A stretch of 51,570 nucleotides of DNA from Blastococcus sp. CCUG 61487 (GTDB taxonomy: Bacteria; Actinomycetota; Actinomycetes; Mycobacteriales; Geodermatophilaceae). A program made the translations under genes and the position numbers. The stretch covers positions 1 through 51,570 of the forward strand of contig NZ_LWUA01000234.1 of assembly GCF_005222955.1 (NCBI RefSeq), read 5' to 3'. Below, piece by piece: positions 32,592 through 41,192 of the stretch. The notes beneath the pieces are model-generated. The model was given only the letters and a program-made list of their open reading frames with translations, was not told the DNA's origin and made no database searches. Within the stretch, counting starts at the first letter, position 1. Each line of letters opens with the position of its first letter.

Positions 32592-34913
32592 TCAGTCGCG
32601 GACGAGCACGGCCACGGGGAGTCGGGCGAGCAGCGTTCCGGCGGCGATCCCGGCGGCATCGGAGACGTGCCGCTCGCCGGTCAGCAGGTCCCGCCACGCC
32701 CCGGTCGGGAGCTCCAGCCCGGTGTCCCCCCAGCCCGTCTCGGCGAGCCGGGCAGGCAGCCGGGTCGCCACGGCCACGATCCCGCCGCGGTCGAAGGCCA
32801 CGACGGAGTCGGCCGCCGATCCGGTGACCTCCACCGGCGCGTACCCCTCGAACCACTCCGGATGGTCGCGACGGGCGCGCAGCACCCGGGAGACGACCAG
32901 CAGCTTGGCCGCGCCGGTCCCGTCCACCGCCGGCACCTCGCCGGCGTCGAGCGCGGCCAGCATCCGCCGGCGCGCCGCGTAGTCGACGGGCCGGCGGTTG
33001 TCCGGGTCGACCAGGGAGAAGTCGTGCAGCTCGGTGCCCTGGTAGACGTCGGGGACGCCGGGCATCGTCAGCTGCAGCAGCTTCTGCGACAGCGAGTTCG
33101 ACCAGCCCAGCGGCGCGATCCGGGCGACGAACGCCTCGATCTCCGCCGACGTCGTCGCGTCGTCGAACGCGGCGTCCACCAGCGCGTGCAGCTGCTCCTC
33201 GAACTCCTGGTCCGGGTCGGTCCAGGTCGTGGAGGTGCCGGCCTCGCGGGCCGCCTTCTCGACGTACGCGTGCGCCCGCTCCCGTGACAGCGGCCAGGCC
33301 CCGACCAGGTTCTGCCACACCAGGTGCGCCAGCGGCCTGTCGGCCAGCGGGTGCCGGGCCAGCCACCCGCGCACGAGCTGCGACCACGCCGCCGGGAGCT
33401 CGGCGAGCACCGCCAGGCGGGCGCGGACGTCCTCGCTGCGCTTGGTGTCGTGCGTGGACAGCGTGGTCATGGTGTGCGGCTTGACCGCGAGCCGGTGCGC
33501 CTGCGCGGCGTGGAAGTCCGCGACCGTGCCGCCGAACGCGGCCGGGTCGCCGCCCACCTCGTTGAGCGCCACGAACCGCGCCCACCGGTAGTAGGCGCTG
33601 TCCTCCACGCCCTTGGCCATGACCGGCCCGCTGGTCTGCTCGAAGCGGGTCGCCGCCTCGCTGCCGGCCTGCGACAGCACCGGGTGCAGCGCGTCCAGCG
33701 CCGGCGCGAGGTCCGGACGTCGCTCGCGCACCGCGGCGACCGTGCGGTCCAGGTGCTCGCGGCCGTCGGGCAGGTAGCTGCGGTAGACGGGGAAGCTCGC
33801 CAGCAGCTCGGCCAGGGCCTCGGTCTGCGCGGCTGTGTCGATGCCCGGCAGCTCGCCGATGACCCGCACCAGGCGGGCGACCTCGGAGCCGAGCATCCCG
33901 TCGGTGACCTCGCGCTTGCAGTCGTGCACGAGCTGCGCGTAGTCGACGGGCTGGCCGGCCAGCTCGGTGTCCAGCGCGGTCAGGGCGGGCTCGCCGGCCG
34001 GGTCGACGAGCACCCGGTCGACCTCGGTCAGCGCGTCGTAGCCCGTCGTCCCCGCCGTCGACCAGTCCTCCGGGAGATCCTCCCCGGGCTCGAGGATCTT
34101 CTCGACGACGGTCCAGCGGCCGCCGGACGCCTCGGCCAGCCTGGCCAGGTAGCCCTTCGGGTCGGCGAGGCCGTCGGGGTGGTCGATCCGCAGCCCGTCG
34201 ACGGCGCCCTCGCGGACCAGCTCGAGCACCAGCTCGTGGGTGGCGTCGAAGATCGCCGGGTCCTCGACCCGCAGGCCGGCGAGGGTGTTGATCGCGAAGA
34301 ACCGCCGGTAGTTCAGGTCGGAGTCCGCACGCCGCCAGTCGACCAGCTCGTAGTGCTGCCGGGCGTGCACCTCCTGCGGGGTGCCCTCACCCGTGCCGGG
34401 CGCGATGGGGAAGCGGTTGTCGTAGTAGCGGAGCTCCCCGTCGACGACCTCGAGCTTCTCGACGTCGTCCGCCGAGCCCAGGACGGGGATGCGGACCTTG
34501 CCGCCGCCGAACTCCCAGTCCACGTCGAACGCCGCCGCGTGCGCGGAGCCCGGCCCGTGCTGCAGCACGTCCCACCACCAGGGCGTCGCGGCCGGATCCT
34601 CCACCCCCATGTGGTTGGGCACCAGGTCCAGCACCAGACCCAACCCGTGCTCGTGCAGCGCGGCCACGAACCTGTCGAGGCCCGCCCGCCCGCCGCGGGC
34701 CTCGTCGACGTGGGCGTGGTCGATGGTGTCGTACCCGTGCGTGCTGCCCTCGGCCGAGCGCAGCAGCGGCGAGGAGTAGGCGTGGGTGACGCCGAGGTCG
34801 GCCAGGTAGCCGGCCACCTCCGCGGCGTCGTCCAGGGTGAAGCCGGCGTGCACCTGCAGCCGGTAGGTGGCCGCGGGCACGCCGCGCCGGCGGTCGCCGT
34901 CCGGCCGGCTCAC
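32592..34913 (-). CDS. treY: Maltooligosyl trehalose synthase
   Basis: Rearranges the reducing-end alpha-1,4 bond of a maltodextrin to the alpha,alpha-1,1 bond of trehalose. It is 773 residues, the usual length. Family motifs: ATYRLQVHAGFTLDDAAEV at the start, VLDLVPNHMGVE, GLRIDHPDGLADPKGYL (catalytic Asp), VVEKILEPGEDLPEDW (catalytic Glu), TLSTHDTKRSEDVRARL and GVPDVYQGTELHDFSLVDPD. The GTG start overlaps the treX stop (GTGA, 34910-34913), so the two are translationally coupled. Downstream come MOSC and oxidoreductase genes rather than treZ. Confidence 0.97.
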   Translation of the reverse strand: MSRPDGDRRRGVPAATYRLQVHAGFTLDDAAEVAGYLADLGVTHAYSSPLLRSAEGSTHGYDTIDHAHVDEARGGRAGLDRFVAALHEHGLGLVLDLVPNHMGVEDPAATPWWWDVLQHGPGSAHAAAFDVDWEFGGGKVRIPVLGSADDVEKLEVVDGELRYYDNRFPIAPGTGEGTPQEVHARQHYELVDWRRADSDLNYRRFFAINTLAGLRVEDPAIFDATHELVLELVREGAVDGLRIDHPDGLADPKGYLARLAEASGGRWTVVEKILEPGEDLPEDWSTAGTTGYDALTEVDRVLVDPAGEPALTALDTELAGQPVDYAQLVHDCKREVTDGMLGSEVARLVRVIGELPGIDTAAQTEALAELLASFPVYRSYLPDGREHLDRTVAAVRERRPDLAPALDALHPVLSQAGSEAATRFEQTSGPVMAKGVEDSAYYRWARFVALNEVGGDPAAFGGTVADFHAAQAHRLAVKPHTMTTLSTHDTKRSEDVRARLAVLAELPAAWSQLVRGWLARHPLADRPLAHLVWQNLVGAWPLSRERAHAYVEKAAREAGTSTTWTDPDQEFEEQLHALVDAAFDDATTSAEIEAFVARIAPLGWSNSLSQKLLQLTMPGVPDVYQGTELHDFSLVDPDNRRPVDYAARRRMLAALDAGEVPAVDGTGAAKLLVVSRVLRARRDHPEWFEGYAPVEVTGSAADSVVAFDRGGIVAVATRLPARLAETGWGDTGLELPTGAWRDLLTGERHVSDAAGIAAGTLLARLPVAVLVRD

Positions 34914-37021
34914 TCCGCCGGCCCGGTGAGCACGACGATCGAGCGGCCCTGGACCGTCACGGTCTCGCCCGGCTTGACCTCGACCGGCTCGACCTCGTGC
35001 ATCTCCGCGGTGTCGAGCACCGTCGTCCACACCCGGCAGTAGTCGTCGCTGGGCAGCGTGAACTCGATGGCGTCGCCGGAGGCGTTGTAGGCCAGGTAGA
35101 AGTGGTCGTCCTTCACGTACTCGCCGCGCTCGTCCATCTCGCGGATGCCGACGCCGTTGAGGTAGACGGCCAGGGACTTGGCGTAGGCGACGTCCCAGTC
35201 CTCCTCGCCCATCTGCTCGCCCTCGGGGGTCAGCCAGGCGATGTCCGGCACCGGTTCACCCTGCCCGCGGCGGACCGGGCGGCCGTGGAAGAAGCGGCGG
35301 CGGCGGAACGTGGGGTGGTCGGCCCGCAGCCGGGTGACCCGCTTGGTGAACTCCAGCAGGCCCTCGTCGACGTCCTCCCAGTCGATCCAGGTGAGCTCGG
35401 AGTCCTGGCAGTAGCCGTTGTTGTTGCCGGCCTGCGAGCGGCCGAGCTCGTCGCCGTGCAGGAGCATCGGCACGCCCTGGCTGAGCATCATCGTGGCGAT
35501 GAAGTTGCGCCGCTGCTGGGCGCGCAGCTGCAGGATCTCGGGATCGTCGGTGGGGCCCTCGACGCCGTGGTTCCAGCTGCGGTTGTGGCTCTCGCCGTCG
35601 TTGTTGTCCTCGCCGTTGGCCTCGTTGTGCTTCTCGTTGTAGGAGACGAGGTCGTTGAGCGTGAAGCCGTCGTGCGCGGTGACGAAGTTGATGCTCGCCA
35701 CCGGGCGGCGGCCGGAGTGCTGGTAGAGGTCGGAGGAGCCGGAGATGCGGTCGGCGAACTCACCGATCGTGCCGCCCTCGCCGCGCCAGAAGTCGCGCAC
35801 GGTGTCGCGGTACTTGCCGTTCCACTCCGCCCACAGGGCCGGGAAGTTGCCGACCTGGTAGCCACCCTCGCCGACGTCCCACGGCTCCGCGATCAGCTTC
35901 ACCTGGCTGACGACCGGGTCCTGGTGCACCAGGTCGAAGAACGTGGCCAGCCGGTCGACGGCGTGCAGCTCGCGGGCCAGGGCCGAGGCGAGGTCGAAGC
36001 GGAAGCCGTCGACGTGCATCTCGGTGACCCAGTAGCGCAGCGAGTCCATGATCAGCTGCAGCGACTGCGGCGTCCGGACGTTGAGCGTGTTCCCGGTGCC
36101 CGTGTAGTCCATGTAGTGCTGCTCGTCGCCCTCGACGAGCTTGTAGTACGTGCGGTTGTCGATGCCGCGGAACGACAGCGTCGGGCCCAGGTGGTTGCCC
36201 TCGGCCGTGTGGTTGTAGACGACGTCGAGGATCACCTCGATGCCCGCCTCGTGCAGGGCGCGCACCATGCCCTTGAACTCCTGCACGTGCTGGCCGCCGG
36301 TGGTGGTCGACGCGTACTCGTTGTGCGGCGCGAAGAAGCCGATCGTGTTGTAGCCCCAGTAGTTGCGCAGGCCCTTCTGCTGCAGGGTGTCGTCCTGCAC
36401 GAACTGGTGCACCGGCAGCAGCTCGATCGCGGTGATGCCGAGGTCCTGGAGGTGCTCGATCGTCGCCGGGTGGGCGACGCCGGCGTACGTGCCGCGCAGC
36501 TCCTCGGGGATGCGCGGGTTGGTCATCGTGAGGCCCTTGACGTGGGCCTCGTAGATGACCGTCTTGTTCAGCGGCGTCCGCGGCGGGCGGTCGGTGCCCC
36601 AGTCGAAGTACGGGTTGGTGACGACGGACTTCGGCATGTGCGCCGCGGAGTCGTCGTCGTTGCGCTCCAAGGTCTCGAAGTCGTAGCCGAACACCGACGG
36701 GTCCCAGTCCACCTGGCCGTCGATGGCCTTGGCGTAGGGGTCGAGCAGCAGCTTGTTCGGGTTGCAGCGCAGGCCCTGGGCGGGGTCGTACGGGCCGTGC
36801 ACCCGGAAGCCGTACTTCTGCCCGGGGTGGATACCGGGGAGGAAGGCGTGCCAGACGTAGCCGTCCATCTCCGGGAGCCGGATGCGCTCCTCGTTGCCCT
36901 CCTCGTCGAAGAGGCAGAGCTCGACCTTCTCGGCCACCTCGCTGAAGATCGCGAAGTTGGTGCCGGTGCCGTCGTAGGTCGCCCCGAGGGGATAGGCACT
37001 TCCGGGCCAGACCTGGGTCAT
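34910..37021 (-). CDS. treX: Glycogen debranching enzyme
   Basis: Cleaves alpha-1,6 branches of glycogen to give linear maltodextrins for TreY. It is 703 residues. N-terminal CBM48 domain (SAYPLGATYDGTGTNFAIFS) followed by the GH13 barrel. Catalytic residues are visible: nucleophile Asp in DGFRFDLAS near 340, acid/base Glu in LIAEPWDVGEGGYQVGNFP near 378, and the third Asp in NFVTAHDGFTLNDLVSYNEK near 450. YEAHVKGLT and WGYNTIGFFAPHN are typical of GlgX/TreX. AGGAGG lies 9 bases before the ATG. First gene of treX-treY; divergent from uvrB with a 396-base gap. Confidence 0.97.
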   Translation of the reverse strand: MTQVWPGSAYPLGATYDGTGTNFAIFSEVAEKVELCLFDEEGNEERIRLPEMDGYVWHAFLPGIHPGQKYGFRVHGPYDPAQGLRCNPNKLLLDPYAKAIDGQVDWDPSVFGYDFETLERNDDDSAAHMPKSVVTNPYFDWGTDRPPRTPLNKTVIYEAHVKGLTMTNPRIPEELRGTYAGVAHPATIEHLQDLGITAIELLPVHQFVQDDTLQQKGLRNYWGYNTIGFFAPHNEYASTTTGGQHVQEFKGMVRALHEAGIEVILDVVYNHTAEGNHLGPTLSFRGIDNRTYYKLVEGDEQHYMDYTGTGNTLNVRTPQSLQLIMDSLRYWVTEMHVDGFRFDLASALARELHAVDRLATFFDLVHQDPVVSQVKLIAEPWDVGEGGYQVGNFPALWAEWNGKYRDTVRDFWRGEGGTIGEFADRISGSSDLYQHSGRRPVASINFVTAHDGFTLNDLVSYNEKHNEANGEDNNDGESHNRSWNHGVEGPTDDPEILQLRAQQRRNFIATMMLSQGVPMLLHGDELGRSQAGNNNGYCQDSELTWIDWEDVDEGLLEFTKRVTRLRADHPTFRRRRFFHGRPVRRGQGEPVPDIAWLTPEGEQMGEEDWDVAYAKSLAVYLNGVGIREMDERGEYVKDDHFYLAYNASGDAIEFTLPSDDYCRVWTTVLDTAEMHEVEPVEVKPGETVTVQGRSIVVLTGPAE

Positions 37022-37417
37022 GGACTGCTTCCTCCTGCGCTGTGCGGCTCCCGGGGGCGTGGAGCCTGCCCCGCCGCACACATCGTGGCGGAGGCATGGG
37101 TGGGGCGACCGTGGGGCCGTGCCCGCACGGAGGGCCCCGCACACCTGGGACGCGTGTGACCCTGCCCGCCCCGTGCGCGGAGCGGGGGGCCGACCTCGCC
37201 CGGGTCACCCGGGTGGCGCTGGCCCGCAGGCGCTCCTGCGAGCCGCGACGCTAAAGGGAGGACGGCCGGTCTCACAAGTACCTGGGGCGCATCGATGCGT
37301 CGGCTCCGCCCGGTGCGCCCCGGCAGCACCAGCAGGAGCGCCGGGCGGACCGTCCGGGGAGGTCCGCGCGGCCGCGAGCACGACGTTCTGTCGGTGCCGC
37401 GACGTACCTTCGTATCC
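37022..37417. other. Divergent intergenic region, treX / uvrB
   Basis: No gene is supported in these 396 bases. They hold the treX ribosome site near the left end, a short AT-richer patch with GGGAGG near 37255, a perfect 12-bp palindrome CGCATCGATGCG at 37288-37299, and the uvrB promoter at 37388-37410. The treX promoter must lie here but no clear hexamers could be assigned. Confidence 0.6.
37388..37410 (+). promoter_or_regulatory. PafBC/RecA-NDp-type DNA-damage promoter of uvrB
   Basis: CTGTCGGTG (37388-37396), then 8 bases, then TACCTT (37405-37410). This matches the LexA-independent damage promoter TTGTCRGTG-N8-TANNNT at all defined positions but one, with the exact 8-base spacing. The uvrB GTG begins 7 bases after the -10, so the mRNA is probably leaderless. 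Confidence 0.75.
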
Positions 37418-39535
37418 GTGCGCACGACCACCGACCTCCGGCCCACCCAGGGCAGCTTCAAGGTCGTCAGCGAGTTCGAACCCGCGGGCGACCAGCCGGC
37501 AGCCATCGCCGCCCTCGCCGAGCGCGTCAAGGCGGGGGAGCAGGACGTCGTCCTGCTGGGCGCGACCGGCACCGGCAAGTCGGCGACGACGGCCTGGCTG
37601 ATCGAGCAGGTGCAGCGCCCCACGCTGGTCATGGCGCCGAACAAGACGCTGGCCGCGCAGCTGGCCAACGAGTTCCGGGAGCTGCTGCCGGACGCGGCGG
37701 TCGAGTACTTCGTCTCCTACTACGACTACTACCAACCCGAGGCGTACGTCCCGCAGACCGACACCTACATCGAGAAGGACTCCTCGATCAACGAGGAGGT
37801 CGAACGGCTGCGGCACTCGGCGACGAACAGCCTGCTCACCCGCCGCGACGTGGTGGTGGTCTCGACGGTCTCCTGCATCTACGGCCTGGGCACGCCCGAG
37901 GAGTACGTCGACAGGGCGCTGAAGATCTCGGTGGGCGAGGAGCGCGACCGCGACGAGCTGCTGCGCACCCTGGTCACCGAGCAGTACACCCGCAACGACC
38001 TCTCGTTCACCCGCGGCACCTTCCGCGTCCGCGGCGACACGATCGAGATCTTCCCGGTGTACGAGGAGCTCGCCGTCCGCATCGAGATGTTCGGCGACGA
38101 GGTCGAGCGGCTCTACTACCTGCACCCGCTCACCGGCGAGGTCGTCCGCGAGGTCCAGGAGCTGTTCGTCTTCCCGGCCAGCCACTACGTCGCCGGGCCG
38201 GACCGCATGGAGCGGGCCATCCGGGGCATCGAGGCCGAGCTCGAGACCCGGCTGGCGGAGCTGGAGCGCCAGGGCAAGCTGCTCGAGGCCCAGCGGCTGC
38301 GCATGCGCACCACCTACGACATCGAGATGATGCGGCAGGTCGGCTTCTGCTCCGGCATCGAGAACTACTCGCGGCACATCGACGGCCGGGCACCCGGCAG
38401 CGCCGGCGCCTGTCTCATCGACTACTTCCCGGACGACTTCCTGCTGGTCATCGACGAGTCACACGTGACGGTGCCGCAGATCGGCGGCATGTACGAGGGC
38501 GACATGAGCCGCAAGCGGACGCTGGTCGAGCACGGGTTCCGGCTGCCGTCGGCCATGGACAACCGCCCGTTGAAGTGGGAGGAGTTCACCGACCGCATCA
38601 ACCAGACCGTCTACCTCTCCGCGACCCCCGGCGACTACGAGCTCGGCAGGGTGCAGGGTGACGTCGTCGAGCAGGTGATCCGCCCGACCGGTCTGGTCGA
38701 CCCCGAGGTCGTGGTCAAGCCGACCAAGGGCCAGATCGACGACCTGGTGTACGAGATCCGGCTGCGCACCGAGAAGGACGAGCGGATCCTGGTCACCACC
38801 CTCACCAAGAAGATGGCCGAGGACCTCACCGACTACCTGCTCGAACTCGGCATCAAGGTGCGGTACCTGCACTCCGAGGTCGACACGCTCCGCCGGGTCG
38901 AGCTGCTCCGGGAGCTCCGGCAGGGGGAGTACGACGTCCTGGTCGGCATCAACCTGCTGCGCGAGGGCCTCGACCTGCCGGAGGTCTCGCTGGTCGCGAT
39001 CCTCGACGCCGACAAGGAGGGCTTCCTCCGCTCGGGCAAGTCGCTCATCCAGACGATCGGCCGCGCCGCCCGGAACGTCTCCGGCCAGGTGCACATGTAC
39101 GCCGACACGATCACCCCGTCGATGGCCCAGGCGATCGAGGAGACCAACCGCAGGCGCGAGAAGCAGATCGCCTACAACACCGAGCACGGCATCGACCCGC
39201 AGCCGCTGCGCAAGAAGATCGTCGACATCCTCGACGGCATCTACAAGACCGCGGAGGACGTCGAGTCGTCCACCGAGATGCTCGGCGGCTCGGGGCGGCA
39301 GCAGTCGCGCGGCAAGGCGCCGGTGCCCGGCCTGTCCTCCAAGACCAAGGTCAAGGCGGGCTCGATCGACGTGCAGGGCCTGCCCCGCGCCGAGCTGGCC
39401 GACCTCATCACCCAGATGAACGAGCAGATGCTGTCGGCCGCCCGGGAGCTCCAGTTCGAGGTGGCCGCGCGGCTGCGCGACGAGCTGAACGAGCTCAAGA
39501 AGGAGCTCCGCCAGTTCGACGCCGCGCACGCCTGA
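37418..39535 (+). CDS. uvrB: Excinuclease ABC subunit B
   Basis: Damage-verifying helicase of nucleotide excision repair; works with UvrA (encoded at 47546-50437) and UvrC. It is 705 residues. Walker [14 protein letters not shown] near residue 47, beta-hairpin region [20 protein letters not shown], the [13 protein letters not shown] Walker B near 345, the helicase motifs [11 protein letters not shown] and [10 protein letters not shown], and the C-terminal UVR motif ([19 protein letters not shown]) that contacts UvrC. The GTG at 37418 is favoured over upstream starts because a damage-type promoter with TACCTT ends 7 bases before it, so no leader remains. Confidence 0.98.
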   Translation: MRTTTDLRPTQGSFKVVSEFEPAGDQPAAIAALAERVKAGEQDVVLLGATGTGKSATTAWLIEQVQRPTLVMAPNKTLAAQLANEFRELLPDAAVEYFVSYYDYYQPEAYVPQTDTYIEKDSSINEEVERLRHSATNSLLTRRDVVVVSTVSCIYGLGTPEEYVDRALKISVGEERDRDELLRTLVTEQYTRNDLSFTRGTFRVRGDTIEIFPVYEELAVRIEMFGDEVERLYYLHPLTGEVVREVQELFVFPASHYVAGPDRMERAIRGIEAELETRLAELERQGKLLEAQRLRMRTTYDIEMMRQVGFCSGIENYSRHIDGRAPGSAGACLIDYFPDDFLLVIDESHVTVPQIGGMYEGDMSRKRTLVEHGFRLPSAMDNRPLKWEEFTDRINQTVYLSATPGDYELGRVQGDVVEQVIRPTGLVDPEVVVKPTKGQIDDLVYEIRLRTEKDERILVTTLTKKMAEDLTDYLLELGIKVRYLHSEVDTLRRVELLRELRQGEYDVLVGINLLREGLDLPEVSLVAILDADKEGFLRSGKSLIQTIGRAARNVSGQVHMYADTITPSMAQAIEETNRRREKQIAYNTEHGIDPQPLRKKIVDILDGIYKTAEDVESSTEMLGGSGRQQSRGKAPVPGLSSKTKVKAGSIDVQGLPRAELADLITQMNEQMLSAARELQFEVAARLRDELNELKKELRQFDAAHA

Positions 39536-39547
39536 CCGCGGCGCTCG

Positions 39548-40993
39548 ATGACGGACAACGCCGGGTCCCCGCCGCTCGCGTCGACGATCGCCCGCGTCGT
39601 GGCGACGACCGGGAGCATGCGGATCGGCGAGGCGACGTGCCGGCGCACGACCGGCACCGTCGACGGCGTGGTCGACACCCGGGAGCAGGTGGCCGGCCTG
39701 ACCGAGCTCGCTCGGGACGGCCCGGGGCGGTACCCCTGGAGCGCCGAGTTCGAGGTGATCCTCCCCGAGGGCGCCGGCGACGTCGTGCTCGTGGACGCGG
39801 AGAACCGCGGCCGGCCGACGGTGCTCCTGGCGCTGGAGCAGCTCTCCCTCGGCTCGGGCGACACCACGCCGACCGGGGCCGTCTACCCCGACGGCCGGGG
39901 CATCGGTTTCCTCGCCGAGCAGCGGCTCGGCTACGCCCGCGTGCAGTGGGAGACAGGGCTCGCGGCCGGAGTTCCCGCGACCGCGCAGGGCGTCGGTCAG
40001 GTCGTCGTCCGCGACCTCGGGCGGCTGCTGACCGGGGCTCTCGGCGCGCCGGTGCAGGGCGCCGAGGGGCTGCCCCGGTTCGAGCACGCGATCCTCGCCG
40101 GCATCAGCCAGAGCGCCTGGTTCGTCACCACCCTGGTGGCCGAGGGCTTCAACGTCGATCCCGCCTCGGGCGACGGGGTCTTCGCGGCCGCGCTCGCCGT
40201 CTCGGGGGCGGGGAACTGGCTCGCGCTCAACCAGGGGGCGGGAGAGCAGTCGCAGCGGCCGTACCTGCTGGAGAACGGGGTGCCGCTGTCCTACGAGCAG
40301 GTGCTCACCCGCCCGGCCAGCGACCCGCTGTACGTCGACGTCGCCACGTACACCGACTACTACCGCCTCCGGGCCAGCGTCACCGCGCACGCCGCCCGGC
40401 GCGACGGCGTCCTCCGGTACGACTGGCCGGCGCCGCACGCGGGGCCCGCCTACCCCGACGCGATGGTCTTCGGGCTGCTCGGCTGCAACGGCGGCGTCGA
40501 GGTCCCGCGCAACCCGATCGGCTACGACCCGTACCTCCGCACGCTGGTCGCCGGCGTGACCGACGTCCTCCGGGACGGGGACCTGGCGGCCCTGCAGGAA
40601 CCGGCGGTCTTCGACCTGGTCCCGCCACGACCGGGGGCGACGCTCAACGAGCTGCCGGGGGTCCCGCTCCTCCTGCCGGCGGTCGACGACGACACCGCCC
40701 ATCCGCTCGGCGGGGTCCGCTTCCCGGACGCCGTCGTCCCGCTGGGTCGGCCGGTTCCCGCGGCGCTCGGCCCGCTGAGCACCGCCTCCATCACCGACGT
40801 GTGCGGGAACTGGGGCGGCTGGCAGCCGTTCTCCGCCGACGAACTGCGGGCGCGCTACGGCGACGTCGAGGGCTACCTCGCCCGCTACGCCGCCGCGCTG
40901 GACGCCCAGATCGGCACGGGCCACCTGCGGCCCGCCGAACGCGAGCGCATGCTGGCGCGCGCCCGGCGGGCGTTCCTCGCCACGGGGGCCTGA
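39548..40993 (+). CDS. Alpha/beta-hydrolase domain protein (Abhydrolase_10 type)
   Basis: A 481-residue protein. It resembles the 'alpha/beta hydrolase domain-containing' family by RYPWSAEFEVILPEGAGDVV and LVDAENRGRPTVLL at the start, then GIGFLAEQRLGYARVQWETG. The nucleophile elbow is GISQSAWFVTTLV near residue 190, and VFGLLGCNGGVEVPRNP comes later. C-terminal ADELRARYGDVEGYLARYAA is helical. No signal peptide seen. The reaction is unknown; esterase is a reasonable guess. The ATG lies 12 bases after the uvrB stop, so it may be co-transcribed and damage inducible. Confidence 0.8.
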   Translation: MTDNAGSPPLASTIARVVATTGSMRIGEATCRRTTGTVDGVVDTREQVAGLTELARDGPGRYPWSAEFEVILPEGAGDVVLVDAENRGRPTVLLALEQLSLGSGDTTPTGAVYPDGRGIGFLAEQRLGYARVQWETGLAAGVPATAQGVGQVVVRDLGRLLTGALGAPVQGAEGLPRFEHAILAGISQSAWFVTTLVAEGFNVDPASGDGVFAAALAVSGAGNWLALNQGAGEQSQRPYLLENGVPLSYEQVLTRPASDPLYVDVATYTDYYRLRASVTAHAARRDGVLRYDWPAPHAGPAYPDAMVFGLLGCNGGVEVPRNPIGYDPYLRTLVAGVTDVLRDGDLAALQEPAVFDLVPPRPGATLNELPGVPLLLPAVDDDTAHPLGGVRFPDAVVPLGRPVPAALGPLSTASITDVCGNWGGWQPFSADELRARYGDVEGYLARYAAALDAQIGTGHLRPAERERMLARARRAFLATGA

Positions 40994-41019
40994 CCGAGCG
41001 GGCTCCCGGGAGAGGCGGG

Positions 41020-41056
41020 TACGTTGAGCGCCGGGACGGGTTCAGCGAACCCGTCC
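41020..41056 (+). promoter_or_regulatory. Promoter and 5' hairpin of the riboswitch mRNA
   Basis: TACGTT (41020-41025) is a TANNNT -10 that would start the RNA near 41032. The RNA then begins with a perfect 10-bp hairpin (GGACGGGTTC, 41034-41043 with 41047-41056, AGC loop) that directly abuts the aptamer and may protect the 5' end. Confidence 0.45.
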
Positions 41057-41186
41057 GTGGAGGGGAGTATCCCCGCGCGGCGAGGTCGTCAGTACGGGGT
41101 CCCGTGACCCCCGGCCCGTCGGCCGACCACCTCCGGGTGGCGGTGGGAGAGACCTCCGGTACTGACGCGACGCCAGTCATCGGAGG
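41057..41186 (+). ncRNA. yybP-ykoY manganese riboswitch
   Basis: Leader of the TerC-family gene. Hallmarks of the yybP-ykoY class are present: GGGGAGTA at 41062-41069 and GAGACC at 41149-41154, brought together by a P1 helix GGAGG (41059-41063) with CCTCC (41153-41157). Internal helices are possible (GGTCG 41084-41088 with 41124-41128; CCACC with GGTGG near 41127-41140). The expression platform is visible: CCTCCG (41153-41158) can alternatively pair with CGGAGG (41181-41186), the ribosome site of the gene. Mn2+ binding should favour P1, free the ribosome site and turn translation on. Confidence 0.87.
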
Positions 41187-41192
41187 CTTCTG

